Made by a program: the position numbers and the translations under genes
Shown here: one piece after another, positions 1 through 8,251 of the stretch
How the letters are laid out: each line of letters starts with the position of its first letter
Position numbering within the stretch: position 1 is the first letter of the stretch
From: Bacteroidaceae bacterium
Lineage (GTDB): Bacteria > Bacteroidota > Bacteroidia > Bacteroidales > Bacteroidaceae
Reading direction: 5' to 3'
Length of the DNA: 64,000 nucleotides
Assembly: GCA_024699495.1 (NCBI GenBank)
Contig: JAILPK010000011.1
Location: 1 to 64,000 of the forward strand
Notes under the pieces: generated by a model
What the model saw: only the letters and a program-made list of their open reading frames with translations
Database searches by the model: none
Told to the model about the DNA's origin: nothing

Positions 1-24
1 AGCGCTGCACCTCACTCCTTCAAC

Positions 25-133
25 GTCAATATTCAATTGCCGTTTTGTAGTGACCTCTTCCATCCCGAACAGAGAAGTTAAGCCCGCTTGCGCCGATGGT
101 ACTGCGAAAGTGGGAGAGTAGGTAGCCGCCACC
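25..133 (+). rRNA. rrf: 5S ribosomal RNA, 5' part abnormal
   Basis: The 3' two thirds (about 51-133) match bacterial 5S rRNA: the loop B/helix III block CATCCCGAACAGAGAAGTTAAG, the CGCCGATGGTACTGC block and GGGAGAGTAGG are all present, ending in GGTAGCCGCCACC. The 5' third does not fit: helix I needs a GGTGGCTA-like strand to pair with TAGCCGCC, and nothing like it lies at 1-50. The 5' boundary given here is only a length estimate (~110 nt). The divergence may be a real degenerate copy or an assembly junction in the rRNA operon. Identity of the 3' part is secure. Confidence 0.8.
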
Positions 134-143
134 TTTTCATAAA

Positions 144-180
144 GGCCCCGAGTTTCATTTAGAATCTCGGGGCCTATTTT
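144..180 (+). terminator. Rho-independent terminator after 5S rRNA
   Basis: GGCCCCGAG (144-152) pairs perfectly with CTCGGGGCC (166-174), with a 13-nt loop, and is followed by TATTTT. It sits 10 nt after the 5S 3' end and closes the rRNA operon. It also lies just beyond the stop codon of the convergent methyltransferase gene. Confidence 0.85.
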
Positions 181-193
181 GTTGTATGCTCAA

Positions 194-1090
194 TCAAACA
201 TAAGAGCGTTGCCTTACAGCTTCAAATAAAAGGATTGCGGCAGAAACAGACACGTTCAATGAGTCAAGTTTCCCGAGCATTGGAATCCTAATGTGAACGT
301 TGGCTTCTTCTCGCCAGATATCAGTTAATCCTGTTGATTCAGTACCCATAACTATAGCTGTAGGGCGCTTCATATCTGTGTTGTAATACAGTTCTGAATC
401 TTGTAATTGTGCTGTACATATTTGTATTCCTGCGTTTTTTAGGAATCTTATACATTCTTCTGACGAGCAGGCAATTAAAGGTACAGTAAAACAGGCTCCA
501 ATTGATGCTCGAATGAGGTTCGGGTTGTATAGATCAGTCAGAGGATCACAGATAATTACGGCATCTGCATTTGCTGCATCGGCAGAACGCAGTATGGCTC
601 CAAGATTACCTGGCTTCTCAACGCTTTCCAAAACAACTATCAGAGGTGTCTTTTCAAATGTGGCTTTTCTTTTCTCCTGGGAAATTGCCTTAACTTTCTT
701 TTCTATATCAGGGCTTTCATTCACTTTACGTTCCTTCGCAAGAAGAGTTTCTTCAAGTTCTGCAAGAGTATATCCCTTTGTTTTTACAATGGCAACCATC
801 CCTTCGGTGCTGCCCCTATATGCAATACGTTCATAAACATTATCAGATACAGTGAAAATGTGTGGTTTGGCTGCCAAAGGAGGAATCCTTATCCCCTCTA
901 ACACAAAAATGCTTTCAATTTCATATCCGGCATTTATGCAATGACCTATTTCGCGTTGACCTTCAACTACGAATTGCCCGTACTTACGTCTTTCTGAGGC
1001 TTTTTGCTGCAGAAGTATCAAATGGCGTATCTGGGGATTATGTGTACTTGTTATCTGGGGATTCGTATTTGTCATAAAATGTTCAGTCAT
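194..1090 (-). CDS. TrmH/SpoU-family RNA 2'-O-methyltransferase
   Basis: A 298-aa SAM-dependent RNA ribose methyltransferase of the SPOUT superfamily, probably acting on 23S rRNA or tRNA. The N-terminal ~100 residues are the substrate-binding (L30e-like) domain with FVVEGQREI. The catalytic knot domain shows motif 1 (NLGAILRSADAA, ~162-173), motif 2 (MGTESTGL, ~248-255) and motif 3 (IPMLGKLDSLNVSVSAA, ~269-285). A charged Lys/Glu-rich insert (~108-147) separates the domains. Two ATGs are possible (1090 or 1075). The target nucleotide cannot be read from sequence. It stands alone, convergent with the rRNA operon. Confidence 0.88.
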   Translation of the reverse strand: MTEHFMTNTNPQITSTHNPQIRHLILLQQKASERRKYGQFVVEGQREIGHCINAGYEIESIFVLEGIRIPPLAAKPHIFTVSDNVYERIAYRGSTEGMVAIVKTKGYTLAELEETLLAKERKVNESPDIEKKVKAISQEKRKATFEKTPLIVVLESVEKPGNLGAILRSADAANADAVIICDPLTDLYNPNLIRASIGACFTVPLIACSSEECIRFLKNAGIQICTAQLQDSELYYNTDMKRPTAIVMGTESTGLTDIWREEANVHIRIPMLGKLDSLNVSVSAAILLFEAVRQRSYV

Positions 1091-1241
1091 AGTTATATTT
1101 CGTTTTTATAATGTGCGAAGTCGAGAATTACACACAATAACATTCTTACTATGGAATTTGGCACAAAGATACTGAATCTATGCTTATTTTATACTTTAAA
1201 CAGCCACATTTTTCGACTTGTTTTGTTTTTAGAGTTAAATC

Positions 1242-1273
1242 TTTGGCCAAATAATAAAAGATATATACCTTTG
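1242..1273 (+). promoter_or_regulatory. Bacteroidota-type promoter for the T9SS cluster
   Basis: A -33 box TTTG (1242-1245) lies 20 nt before a -7 box TACCTTTG (1266-1273), matching the known Bacteroidota sigma-ABfr pattern TTTG-N19/20-TAnnTTTG. It lies 69 bp upstream of the porP start codon, so it is the likely promoter for the whole porP-gldN run. Confidence 0.75.
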
Positions 1274-1342
1274 CAAGCGTATCAAAAGGAGTATAGAACA
1301 ATAAACACAGGATATTACGCGTTATTTATTTAAGGAAAGGCG

Positions 1343-2284
1343 ATGAGATTGAGGCAAGCTTTGTTGATTATTCTTTTGGGCTTCTGTGTTAAGGCAGTTG
1401 CCCAATATGATGCGGCGTTTAACCACTACTGGACGCTGCAGTCTTTCTTTAACCCTGCAGCTACAGGACTTGAGGGGCAAGTCAACATACAGGGAGCATA
1501 TTCTATGCAGATGTTGGGTTACACCCATGCCCCAGCAACTATGGTTCTAACCGCTGATATCCCAGTATGGTTTATAGGTCCTGCACATGGCATAGGAGCA
1601 GGTTTTCTTAATGATAAAATAGGACTTTTTGCTCACAAGAAGTTTTTTATTCAATATGCATACCACCAGAAGCTCTGGGGCGGAAGGCTCAGTTTTGGAA
1701 CACGCGTGGGGATGTTGTCTGAAACCTTTGATGGCAGTGGGGTTGATGTGGAAGAAAGCGGTGATCCGGCATTTGTTACCTCCCAGGCAGACGGCACAGC
1801 TTTTGATTTAGATTTTGGTCTCAGATACGATGGGAAAGTATGGTACGCCGGTTTTTCCGCTATCCATTTATTAGCTCCTACAATAGAGCTTGGCGAAGCA
1901 AAAGCCAACTATTTTGATGTGCCTGCAACATTTTATTTAACTGGAGGATACAATATTCAACTAAGAAATCCGTTATTTAAATTGCAGACCTCTGCTATTT
2001 TGCGCACAGACCTTGCCGCCTGGAGAGGCGATGTGACAGCAAGACTGGCATATAATGGCCCAAGGGGGAAGTTTTACGGAGGTCTCGCATATAGTCCGAC
2101 TAATTCAGTGAGTGTGCTTCTTGGTGGAATGTTCCACGGGATACAATTAGGCTACTGCTACGAGATTTACACTGGTGGAGTGGGTATATGGCAGGGCACA
2201 CATGAGCTGACCATCGGTTATTTGACCGAGCTTAATCTTTTCAAGAAAGGTCGTAACAGACACCAGAGTGTGCGTATATTATAG
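1343..2284 (+). CDS. porP: PorP/SprF-family T9SS outer-membrane protein
   Basis: A 313-aa protein with a Sec signal peptide (about 1-20, ending VAQ) and a predicted outer-membrane beta-barrel. The N-terminal YDAAFNHYW...FFNPAATGL is the typical PorP/SprF signature, and glycine/aromatic-rich strands continue to the end. PorP-family proteins partner the GldK/GldN ring of the type IX secretion system. The position directly upstream of gldK-L-M-N matches the por operon order known from Porphyromonas. ATG 1343 is preceded by a purine-rich AAGGAAAGG. Identity is firm from sequence plus context; its exact role in this strain is inferred. Confidence 0.93.
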   Translation: MRLRQALLIILLGFCVKAVAQYDAAFNHYWTLQSFFNPAATGLEGQVNIQGAYSMQMLGYTHAPATMVLTADIPVWFIGPAHGIGAGFLNDKIGLFAHKKFFIQYAYHQKLWGGRLSFGTRVGMLSETFDGSGVDVEESGDPAFVTSQADGTAFDLDFGLRYDGKVWYAGFSAIHLLAPTIELGEAKANYFDVPATFYLTGGYNIQLRNPLFKLQTSAILRTDLAAWRGDVTARLAYNGPRGKFYGGLAYSPTNSVSVLLGGMFHGIQLGYCYEIYTGGVGIWQGTHELTIGYLTELNLFKKGRNRHQSVRIL

Positions 2285-2309
2285 ACGTAATATCATAAAC
2301 ATAAAATAA

Positions 2310-3803
2310 ATGATGAATAGAAACAATAATGACACGTCGCGTAGGTTGCTTCCCATCAAGTATGGGACAGGGCTCGTGATGAGTCTGTTATTACTGCTCA
2401 CATTATCCCTCACATCTTGTATGGGGTCTTCATCCAATGCAATGGCAACAGGTGGTGAAATCACAGGCATCAGAGGAAGTTCATTCTCCGAGCCCACTCC
2501 TTATGGAATGGTTGCCGTGCCAAAAGGCTCATTGAAAGTGGGAATGGAAGAAAATGATACCCTTTGGGGGGCTGGCTTTCCAGCACGCGAAATCAGTGTA
2601 GATGGTTTTTGGATGGATCAGACAGAGGTGTCAAATGCCAAATATCGTCAGTTTGTGTTTTGGGTACGTGACAGCATTATCCGCGAGCGTTTAGCTGACC
2701 CCGCTTATGGAGGTGATGAAACTTACAAGATAGAGGAGGATAAGGAAGGCAATCCTATTACGCCGCGTTTGAATTGGAACAAGCCAATTCCTTGGAAGAA
2801 GGCCAATGAGGATGAGCAGCGTGCAATTGAAAGTGTGTATGTCATTCATCCTGTAGATGGGACAAAGATGCTTGATGCTACTCAGATGAACTACCGATAT
2901 GAGGTTTATGACTATGCAGCTGCCGCTCTTCGGAAATATCGTTTGGACCCTGTTGAGAGGGATTTGAATACAGACAATACCGTGAGCGATGATGATGTGA
3001 TGATATCCAAGGATACAGCATATATAAATGATGAAGGTAAGGTTATCCGCCAGACCATCACACGCAAGCTGTCGGGCCCTTGGGATTTCCTTAACACTTA
3101 TATCATTAATGTTTATCCCGACACAACGTGCTGGGTAAATGATTTCCGCAATGCGGAGAACGAGCGCTACCTGCGTCTCTATTTTTCCAGTCCTGCATAT
3201 GATGATTATCCTGTAGTCGGCGTATCTTGGGAACAAGCAACAGCTTTTTGCCGCTGGCGTACGGAGTTCCTTGTTAAGGGCTTAGGTCAAAATGTCGCTG
3301 ACATCCAACCCTATCGTCTCCCTACAGAAATCGAATGGGAGTATGCGGCCCGCGGCAAGGAGGGCAATCCGTTCCCGTGGGATTCCAAGGAGGTGAAAAG
3401 CGACCAGGGCTGCTACTATGCAAACTTTAAGCCCGATAGAGGAAATTATACTAAGGATGGGTCTCTTATCACATCGAAATGCGGTATATTCAGTGCCAAC
3501 AGTAATGGTCTCTATGATATGGCAGGAAATGTTGCTGAGTGGACGAGTACAGTTTATACTGAAGCCGGCGTTGAAAGTATGAGTGACATGAATCCTGAGC
3601 TGCGTTACAATGCAGCCATAGAAGACCCCTACCGTCTGAAAAAGAAAAGCGTTCGTGGCGGCTCATGGAAAGACCCCGAAAGTATGATTCGTTCTGCTTG
3701 GCGCTCTTATGAATATCAGAATCAACCTCGTTCCTATATTGGCTTCCGCTGTGTCCGTTCTATGATGACAGATGGTGGCTCAAGGAATAAAGGAAAAAGA
3801 TAA
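2310..3803 (+). CDS. gldK: Type IX secretion lipoprotein GldK/PorK
   Basis: A 497-aa outer-membrane lipoprotein. A hydrophobic signal segment (~17-36) ends in a lipobox LTSC with Cys37 as lipidation site. The rest is a formylglycine-generating-enzyme (FGE/sulfatase-modifying) fold used structurally in GldK: PRxxWNKPIPW, YPVVGVSWEQATAFCRWR, RLPTEIEWEYAARG, LYDMAGNVAEW and RGGSW...RCVRS are visible. GldK with GldN forms the periplasmic ring of T9SS. The gene starts 26 bp after porP and ends 12 bp before gldL, so it is co-transcribed. A second ATG follows immediately (2313). Confidence 0.95.
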   Translation: MMNRNNNDTSRRLLPIKYGTGLVMSLLLLLTLSLTSCMGSSSNAMATGGEITGIRGSSFSEPTPYGMVAVPKGSLKVGMEENDTLWGAGFPAREISVDGFWMDQTEVSNAKYRQFVFWVRDSIIRERLADPAYGGDETYKIEEDKEGNPITPRLNWNKPIPWKKANEDEQRAIESVYVIHPVDGTKMLDATQMNYRYEVYDYAAAALRKYRLDPVERDLNTDNTVSDDDVMISKDTAYINDEGKVIRQTITRKLSGPWDFLNTYIINVYPDTTCWVNDFRNAENERYLRLYFSSPAYDDYPVVGVSWEQATAFCRWRTEFLVKGLGQNVADIQPYRLPTEIEWEYAARGKEGNPFPWDSKEVKSDQGCYYANFKPDRGNYTKDGSLITSKCGIFSANSNGLYDMAGNVAEWTSTVYTEAGVESMSDMNPELRYNAAIEDPYRLKKKSVRGGSWKDPESMIRSAWRSYEYQNQPRSYIGFRCVRSMMTDGGSRNKGKR

Positions 3804-3814
3804 AAACATATAAT

Positions 3815-4783
3815 ATGTCCAAATTTTCTCTCATAGCCCGTTTGCAGCATTGGATGGATTCCGTGCCGGGCCAGACATTTATGAATTACGCCTACTCGTG
3901 GGGCGCAGCAGTTGTTATTCTTGGAACGCTGTTTAAGCTAACCCATATTCCTGGCGCCAATGCAATGCTTTTTATTGGAATGGGCACAGAGGTATTTGTG
4001 TTTTTTATCTCTGGTTTCGACCGTCCATTTGATTCCAAGACCGACACCCAGTTAGCCGATGAGTTTATAGACTTAGAGGATATGGAGGCAGTAAAGGAAG
4101 CGGCCCAGGCTGCTGCAGCTGCAGCTGGGAGTATTGCTTCCTCAGGCATCGGTGCATCTTCTGTGCCAGGTTCTGCAGAACACTCCAGTACGGTAATTTC
4201 TGGTGGAGGTGGTGGAGGAACCGTCATCATCGGTGGCGGCGCATCCGGAGCTCCTTCTGGAACAGTTGTTGTAGGTGGAGGCACTCCTGCCTCTGGCGAT
4301 GTCTCCGGTTCCGAAGGCCCCGTGGTTATTGGCGGTGGTGCTGGAATTTCCGACGATGCGGCAGCCAATCTTGCGGCAGCAGCAGCGGCCGTGGCCCAAA
4401 TTGGGAATAACGTGGGAGGCAATGACCCTCAAAGCGCTATGGATTCTGCCAAGGTAATAGGTACTCCGGAAGTGGAGGATGCCATCACAGCTTATGTCGA
4501 GCAGCTGACAGAACTCACAGAGGTTCTTAACCGGGTTAAGGAGCAGGCTGACCGCATGACACAAGACAGTTTGGAAATGGAGAACCTTAACCGTACGCTT
4601 ACTGGCATAAATACGATTTATGAGATGCAGCTAAAGAGTATAAGCCAGCAAGTAGGGACTATAGATAACATAAATGAGCAGACACGCCGAATGGCCCAGC
4701 AGATAGAGGAACTCAACTCCATCTACGCACGCATGATAGAGGCCATGACGGTGAATATGCCTGGCGCCGCTCCCAAGGTTTGA
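3815..4783 (+). CDS. gldL: T9SS motor protein GldL/PorL with Gly-rich linker
   Basis: A 322-aa inner-membrane motor subunit. Two transmembrane helices occur at ~24-43 and ~50-67. Lys41 in the first and Glu59 in the second align by motif (FKxTH...TE) with the charged pair implicated in proton flow in GldL. The cytoplasmic part begins Ala-rich, then has a long Gly-rich segment with three degenerate copies of a (T/P)V(I/V)(I/V)GGG phrase, then a C-terminal coiled coil (~230-310, with NRVKEQADRMTQDSLEMENL). GldL with GldM forms the proton-driven motor. The Gly-rich segment is an oddity relative to what I recall of Flavobacterium GldL. Confidence 0.95.
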   Translation: MSKFSLIARLQHWMDSVPGQTFMNYAYSWGAAVVILGTLFKLTHIPGANAMLFIGMGTEVFVFFISGFDRPFDSKTDTQLADEFIDLEDMEAVKEAAQAAAAAAGSIASSGIGASSVPGSAEHSSTVISGGGGGGTVIIGGGASGAPSGTVVVGGGTPASGDVSGSEGPVVIGGGAGISDDAAANLAAAAAAVAQIGNNVGGNDPQSAMDSAKVIGTPEVEDAITAYVEQLTELTEVLNRVKEQADRMTQDSLEMENLNRTLTGINTIYEMQLKSISQQVGTIDNINEQTRRMAQQIEELNSIYARMIEAMTVNMPGAAPKV

Positions 4784-4841
4784 TTATTTACTCTCAACCA
4801 GTACGGCGGTAAATCAAAAAGTTTAATTCTAAAATTAGAAT

Positions 4842-6407
4842 ATGCCTGTTAGGAAAAGACCAGTTTCTCCGCGTCAGAAGATGATAAATCTTATGTACGT
4901 TGTGCTGATGGCTATGCTTGCTCTTAATGTGTCAAGCGAAGTCCTCAACGGTTTCTCGCTGGTGGATGAGAGCCTTTCCCGCTCAACAGCCAACGCCTCT
5001 CAGACCAATGAGGCTATTTATGCGGACTTTGACGAGCAGATGAAGGCAAATCCGAAGAAGGTAAAGGAATGGTATGACAAGGCGCAGAATGTTCGCCAGA
5101 TGTCCGACTCCTTATACAACCTAGCCGAGGAGCTCAAGGTTGCCATTGTCCGTAAGAGCGATGGTGAAGAAGCTGATGTTCACAATATCAAAAACCGTGA
5201 AGACCTTGAAGCAGCTTCGTCAGTGATGCTTGCACCAGGAACCGGTCGCGGCCGCGAACTTTATCGTGGAATCAACAGCTACCGTGAGCGCATTATTAAG
5301 ATGGTCACTGACCCGGCTCAACAAAAGATTATATCCAGCAATTTATCTACGACAGTGCCTAAGAGTGTGCGCACGCTCGGCAAGAACTGGCAGGAGTATA
5401 TGTTCGAATCGATGCCTACAGCTGCTGCCGTTACCCTGCTTACCAAACTTCAGAGCGATGTGCGGTATGCAGAAGGCGAAGTGCTGCATGGCCTATCAGC
5501 AAATATCGGCTTGAAAGATATCCATGTCAATCAGCTTAATGCCTATGTAATCCCCAATGCCCAGACTATAGTCCAGGGAGGCCGCTTCTCTGCACAGATT
5601 CTTATGGCAGCGGTAGATACTACCAATCGCCCGAAGATAGTTATTGGAGGGCGTGAGATACAGTCAGACCGTGGCATCTATGAAACAGTCTGTAGCCGAA
5701 CTGGCGACTTCACCCTCAATGGCTATATCGAGATGCTGAATGCCCAGGGAGAGCAGGTACGCCGTAACTTTGAACAAAAATATACCGTTGTAGCGCCCTC
5801 GGCCACAGTAAGCGCCGATTTGATGAATGTCCTCTATGCAGGTTATGACAACCCGATGAGTGTCAGCGTCCCCGGTGTAGCTACCAATCTCATTTCCGCC
5901 TCAATGACTGGCGGTGCGTTTACTTCCCAGGGAAATGGTAAGTTTGTAGCTCGTCCTTCAACCCCGGGTGGGGAGGCTGTCATCACCGTGTCGGCAAAGA
6001 CAGAAGGGCGTGTGCAGGAGATGGGCAAATTCACCTTCCGTGTCCGTAAATTGCCCGATCCTACGGCATTCATCGATTATACAGATGCCAATGGGTCGCC
6101 CAATCGTTTCAAGGGAGGCAAACTGCCCAAGCAGATTCTGGTTAATACAGATGGTATTGGAGCAGCCGTAGATGACGGTTTATTGAATATCCCCTTCCGT
6201 GTAAAAGGCTTTGAGACAGTGTTCTTCGATAATATGGGCAATGCTATTCCATACGTCAGCAGTGATTCGCATTTCTCGTCGCAGCAGAAGAGCATGTTCC
6301 GCAGTCTTGGGCGCGGCAAACGCTTCTACATTTCTAAAATCCATGCGATTGGCCCTGATGGTGTTGAACGTACACTTGACGGGGCGATGGAAATAATCGT
6401 AAATTAA
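4842..6407 (+). CDS. gldM: T9SS motor protein GldM/PorM
   Basis: A 521-aa protein with one N-terminal membrane helix (INLMYVVLMAMLALNVSSEVL, ~15-35, including a membrane Glu33) and a large periplasmic region of stacked domains. Family features include PRQKMINLMYVVLMAMLALN at the N terminus, the helical D1 domain (~40-220) and beta-rich D2-D4 domains ending in GRGKRFYISKIHAIGPDG. GldM couples the GldL ion-driven motor to the GldK/N ring. It follows gldL by 58 bp. The 16-bp inverted repeat ATTCTAAAATTAGAAT abuts the start codon. Confidence 0.95.
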   Translation: MPVRKRPVSPRQKMINLMYVVLMAMLALNVSSEVLNGFSLVDESLSRSTANASQTNEAIYADFDEQMKANPKKVKEWYDKAQNVRQMSDSLYNLAEELKVAIVRKSDGEEADVHNIKNREDLEAASSVMLAPGTGRGRELYRGINSYRERIIKMVTDPAQQKIISSNLSTTVPKSVRTLGKNWQEYMFESMPTAAAVTLLTKLQSDVRYAEGEVLHGLSANIGLKDIHVNQLNAYVIPNAQTIVQGGRFSAQILMAAVDTTNRPKIVIGGREIQSDRGIYETVCSRTGDFTLNGYIEMLNAQGEQVRRNFEQKYTVVAPSATVSADLMNVLYAGYDNPMSVSVPGVATNLISASMTGGAFTSQGNGKFVARPSTPGGEAVITVSAKTEGRVQEMGKFTFRVRKLPDPTAFIDYTDANGSPNRFKGGKLPKQILVNTDGIGAAVDDGLLNIPFRVKGFETVFFDNMGNAIPYVSSDSHFSSQQKSMFRSLGRGKRFYISKIHAIGPDGVERTLDGAMEIIVN

Positions 6408-6434
6408 ACTAACGAAAAAAGAAATAAATAGAAT

Positions 6435-7499
6435 ATGAAAACTATTCTTCTGCCCTCTATAACATGCATCTTGCTTTGTCTGCCGCTGATGCTCAGTGCG
6501 CAGCCGAAGAAGAGTCGCGTAACCAGACTTGCAACAAAAACAGTTTCTCCGGTGGCATCAAAGGCTAAAGAAACGCCTAAGAAGGTCACAAGCGACCGAG
6601 CTGCCTTGCAGTTTCCCACGTCCGACGAGATGCCTGAGGATGTTGTATGGCGTCGTGATATTTATCGTCAGCTTGACCTGATGAAGGATGCCAATGCACC
6701 TCTCTATTATCCTGTCGAGCCCAACGGCAAAAACCAGAATCTTTTTACCTACCTCTTCCGTCTGATACTCTCCGAACGCCTTACTGCCTATCAGTATAAA
6801 TTGGATGGAAATGAATCCTTTGATGCAAAGGACAAGTTGGATCTGAAGGATTTGCTGGATCGTTATTATATATTATATGAGGAGAAGAACGGCAAATATT
6901 CGGTTTCGGCTACCGATATCCCGTCGGCTGAAGTTACCCGATATTATATAAAGGAGAGCAATTATTTCGACCAGCGTAGCGCCACCTTCAAGAGAAAGGT
7001 GACAGCTATCTGTCCCGTTCTGATGAGAGGCGAGGATGAGTTTGGCGGCGAGGCCACTCCTTATCCCCTATTCTGGGTGAATTATGATGATGTGGCCGGG
7101 TATCTCAACAAGATGCCGATGATGGCTTCAAATCTGAATAATGTTACGAATATGACTGCCGACGACTATTTCACCATGAATAAGTACGAAGGCAAAATCT
7201 ATAAGACTAACAACCTTCAGGGCAAGGTGTTGGCAAATTATTGTAAGACAGACAGCGCGATGAAAGCCGAACAAAAACGCATTGAAGATGAGTTGGCCGA
7301 GTTTGAGCGCAGTATCTGGGAAATCACTTCTGCCAAGTCCGACTCTGTAGCTGTTGATTCAACCGCTGTTGCAGACAAAAAGGAAAAGAAGGTAAAGGCA
7401 AAGGCTAAGTCAGAAACGCGTCGCAGCAAAGCCGCTGTGTCCGAAAAGCCCCAAACTACCAGCACTCCGCGTGTCAGCGTTCGCCGGCAGCGCAGATAA
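6435..7499 (+). CDS. gldN: T9SS periplasmic ring protein GldN/PorN
   Basis: A 354-aa secreted protein with a Sec signal peptide (~1-22, ending LSAQ). The core shows GldN features: VVWRRDIYRQLDL, NAPLYYPVEP, FTYLFRLI and a conserved C-terminal block ending near ELAEFERSIWEI. GldN associates with GldK at the outer membrane. The last ~55 residues are a Lys/Ala/Arg/Ser-rich low-complexity tail (KEKKVKAKAKSETRRSK) that is probably disordered and not part of the conserved fold. It starts 27 bp after gldM, so it is in the operon. Confidence 0.93.
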   Translation: MKTILLPSITCILLCLPLMLSAQPKKSRVTRLATKTVSPVASKAKETPKKVTSDRAALQFPTSDEMPEDVVWRRDIYRQLDLMKDANAPLYYPVEPNGKNQNLFTYLFRLILSERLTAYQYKLDGNESFDAKDKLDLKDLLDRYYILYEEKNGKYSVSATDIPSAEVTRYYIKESNYFDQRSATFKRKVTAICPVLMRGEDEFGGEATPYPLFWVNYDDVAGYLNKMPMMASNLNNVTNMTADDYFTMNKYEGKIYKTNNLQGKVLANYCKTDSAMKAEQKRIEDELAEFERSIWEITSAKSDSVAVDSTAVADKKEKKVKAKAKSETRRSKAAVSEKPQTTSTPRVSVRRQRR

Positions 7500-7524
7500 T
7501 GATTCTTTGATTATAATCCCCAAA

Positions 7525-7545
7525 CAGGCCTTTCGCGAGGGCCTG
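7525..7545 (+). terminator. Hairpin between gldN and the next barrel gene
   Basis: CAGGCC (7525-7530) and GGCCTG (7540-7545) form a perfect 6-bp stem with a 9-nt loop. There is no strong T-tract, so this may be a weak terminator or an mRNA-processing/stability hairpin at the end of the T9SS transcript. Confidence 0.4.
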
Positions 7546-7579
7546 CGAATTAATTTATCAACCAAAAAATTAAGCGCTT

Positions 7580-8245
7580 ATGAAAAGAATTTACTCAATC
7601 ATTGTGGCTCTTGTAGCAATCACAGTGACGGCTAATGCCCAGTTGAAATTTGGTGCAGAAGCAGGTTTGAACATTAACAAACTCAGTTTGGACAAGGATA
7701 TTGTCAGCGCAAGTAATCGTGCTGGATTCTTCCTCGGCCCGAAGGTTCGTTTCACAGTTCCTATCATCGGAGTTGGCGCAGACGCAGCAATCCTCTATTC
7801 CAATCGTTCTGCTTCATTGGAAGATGCTAATGGTGACATGCAGCATAAGGCAATGCATTATATCGAGTTGCCTGTGAATCTCCGTTATCAGTTGGAATTC
7901 ACCTCTCTCATCGGTATTTATGTTACAGCAGGTCCCCAGTGGAGTTGGAATCTGAGTGACAAAGAGTGGAATTTAGGTTCTGTTACAGATGCAGTAACCG
8001 GCTCAGTCACGAATCTCTCTTCTACATTTGAGAAGAGCTCCATGAGCATCAACGTGGGGGCTGGTGTCCTTCTTTTCAGCCATCTCCAAATAGGTGCATC
8101 CTATAATATTCCTGTTGGAAACGATGGAGTCCTGAGCACTATCGTCAGCAATGCAACAGCAGCTGCAAGCACTGCTGTCACAGGCGGTGAGAGCACCAAA
8201 CTGAAGAACAATACCTGGCAGATTCGGGCTACTTATTGGTTCTAA
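7580..8245 (+). CDS. Small outer-membrane beta-barrel protein (PorT-like fold)
   Basis: A 221-aa protein with a clear Sec signal peptide (~1-20, TVTANAQ). The mature part begins LKFGAEAGLNINKL, a typical start of the outer-membrane beta-barrel family (OMP_b-brl_2/PorT-like), and ends in aromatic WQIRATYWF, a good BAM recognition strand. It probably forms an 8-strand barrel. Its position after gldN could mean a T9SS link, but the 80-bp gap with a hairpin makes a separate unit equally possible. Function unknown. Confidence 0.8.
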   Translation: MKRIYSIIVALVAITVTANAQLKFGAEAGLNINKLSLDKDIVSASNRAGFFLGPKVRFTVPIIGVGADAAILYSNRSASLEDANGDMQHKAMHYIELPVNLRYQLEFTSLIGIYVTAGPQWSWNLSDKEWNLGSVTDAVTGSVTNLSSTFEKSSMSINVGAGVLLFSHLQIGASYNIPVGNDGVLSTIVSNATAAASTAVTGGESTKLKNNTWQIRATYWF

Positions 8246-8251
8246 GCCAGC

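Noticed and set aside
3892-4422. 176-aa minus-strand ORF rich in Pro/Thr/Ala
   Set aside because: It is the reverse complement of the Gly-rich gldL linker; no domain or start signal.
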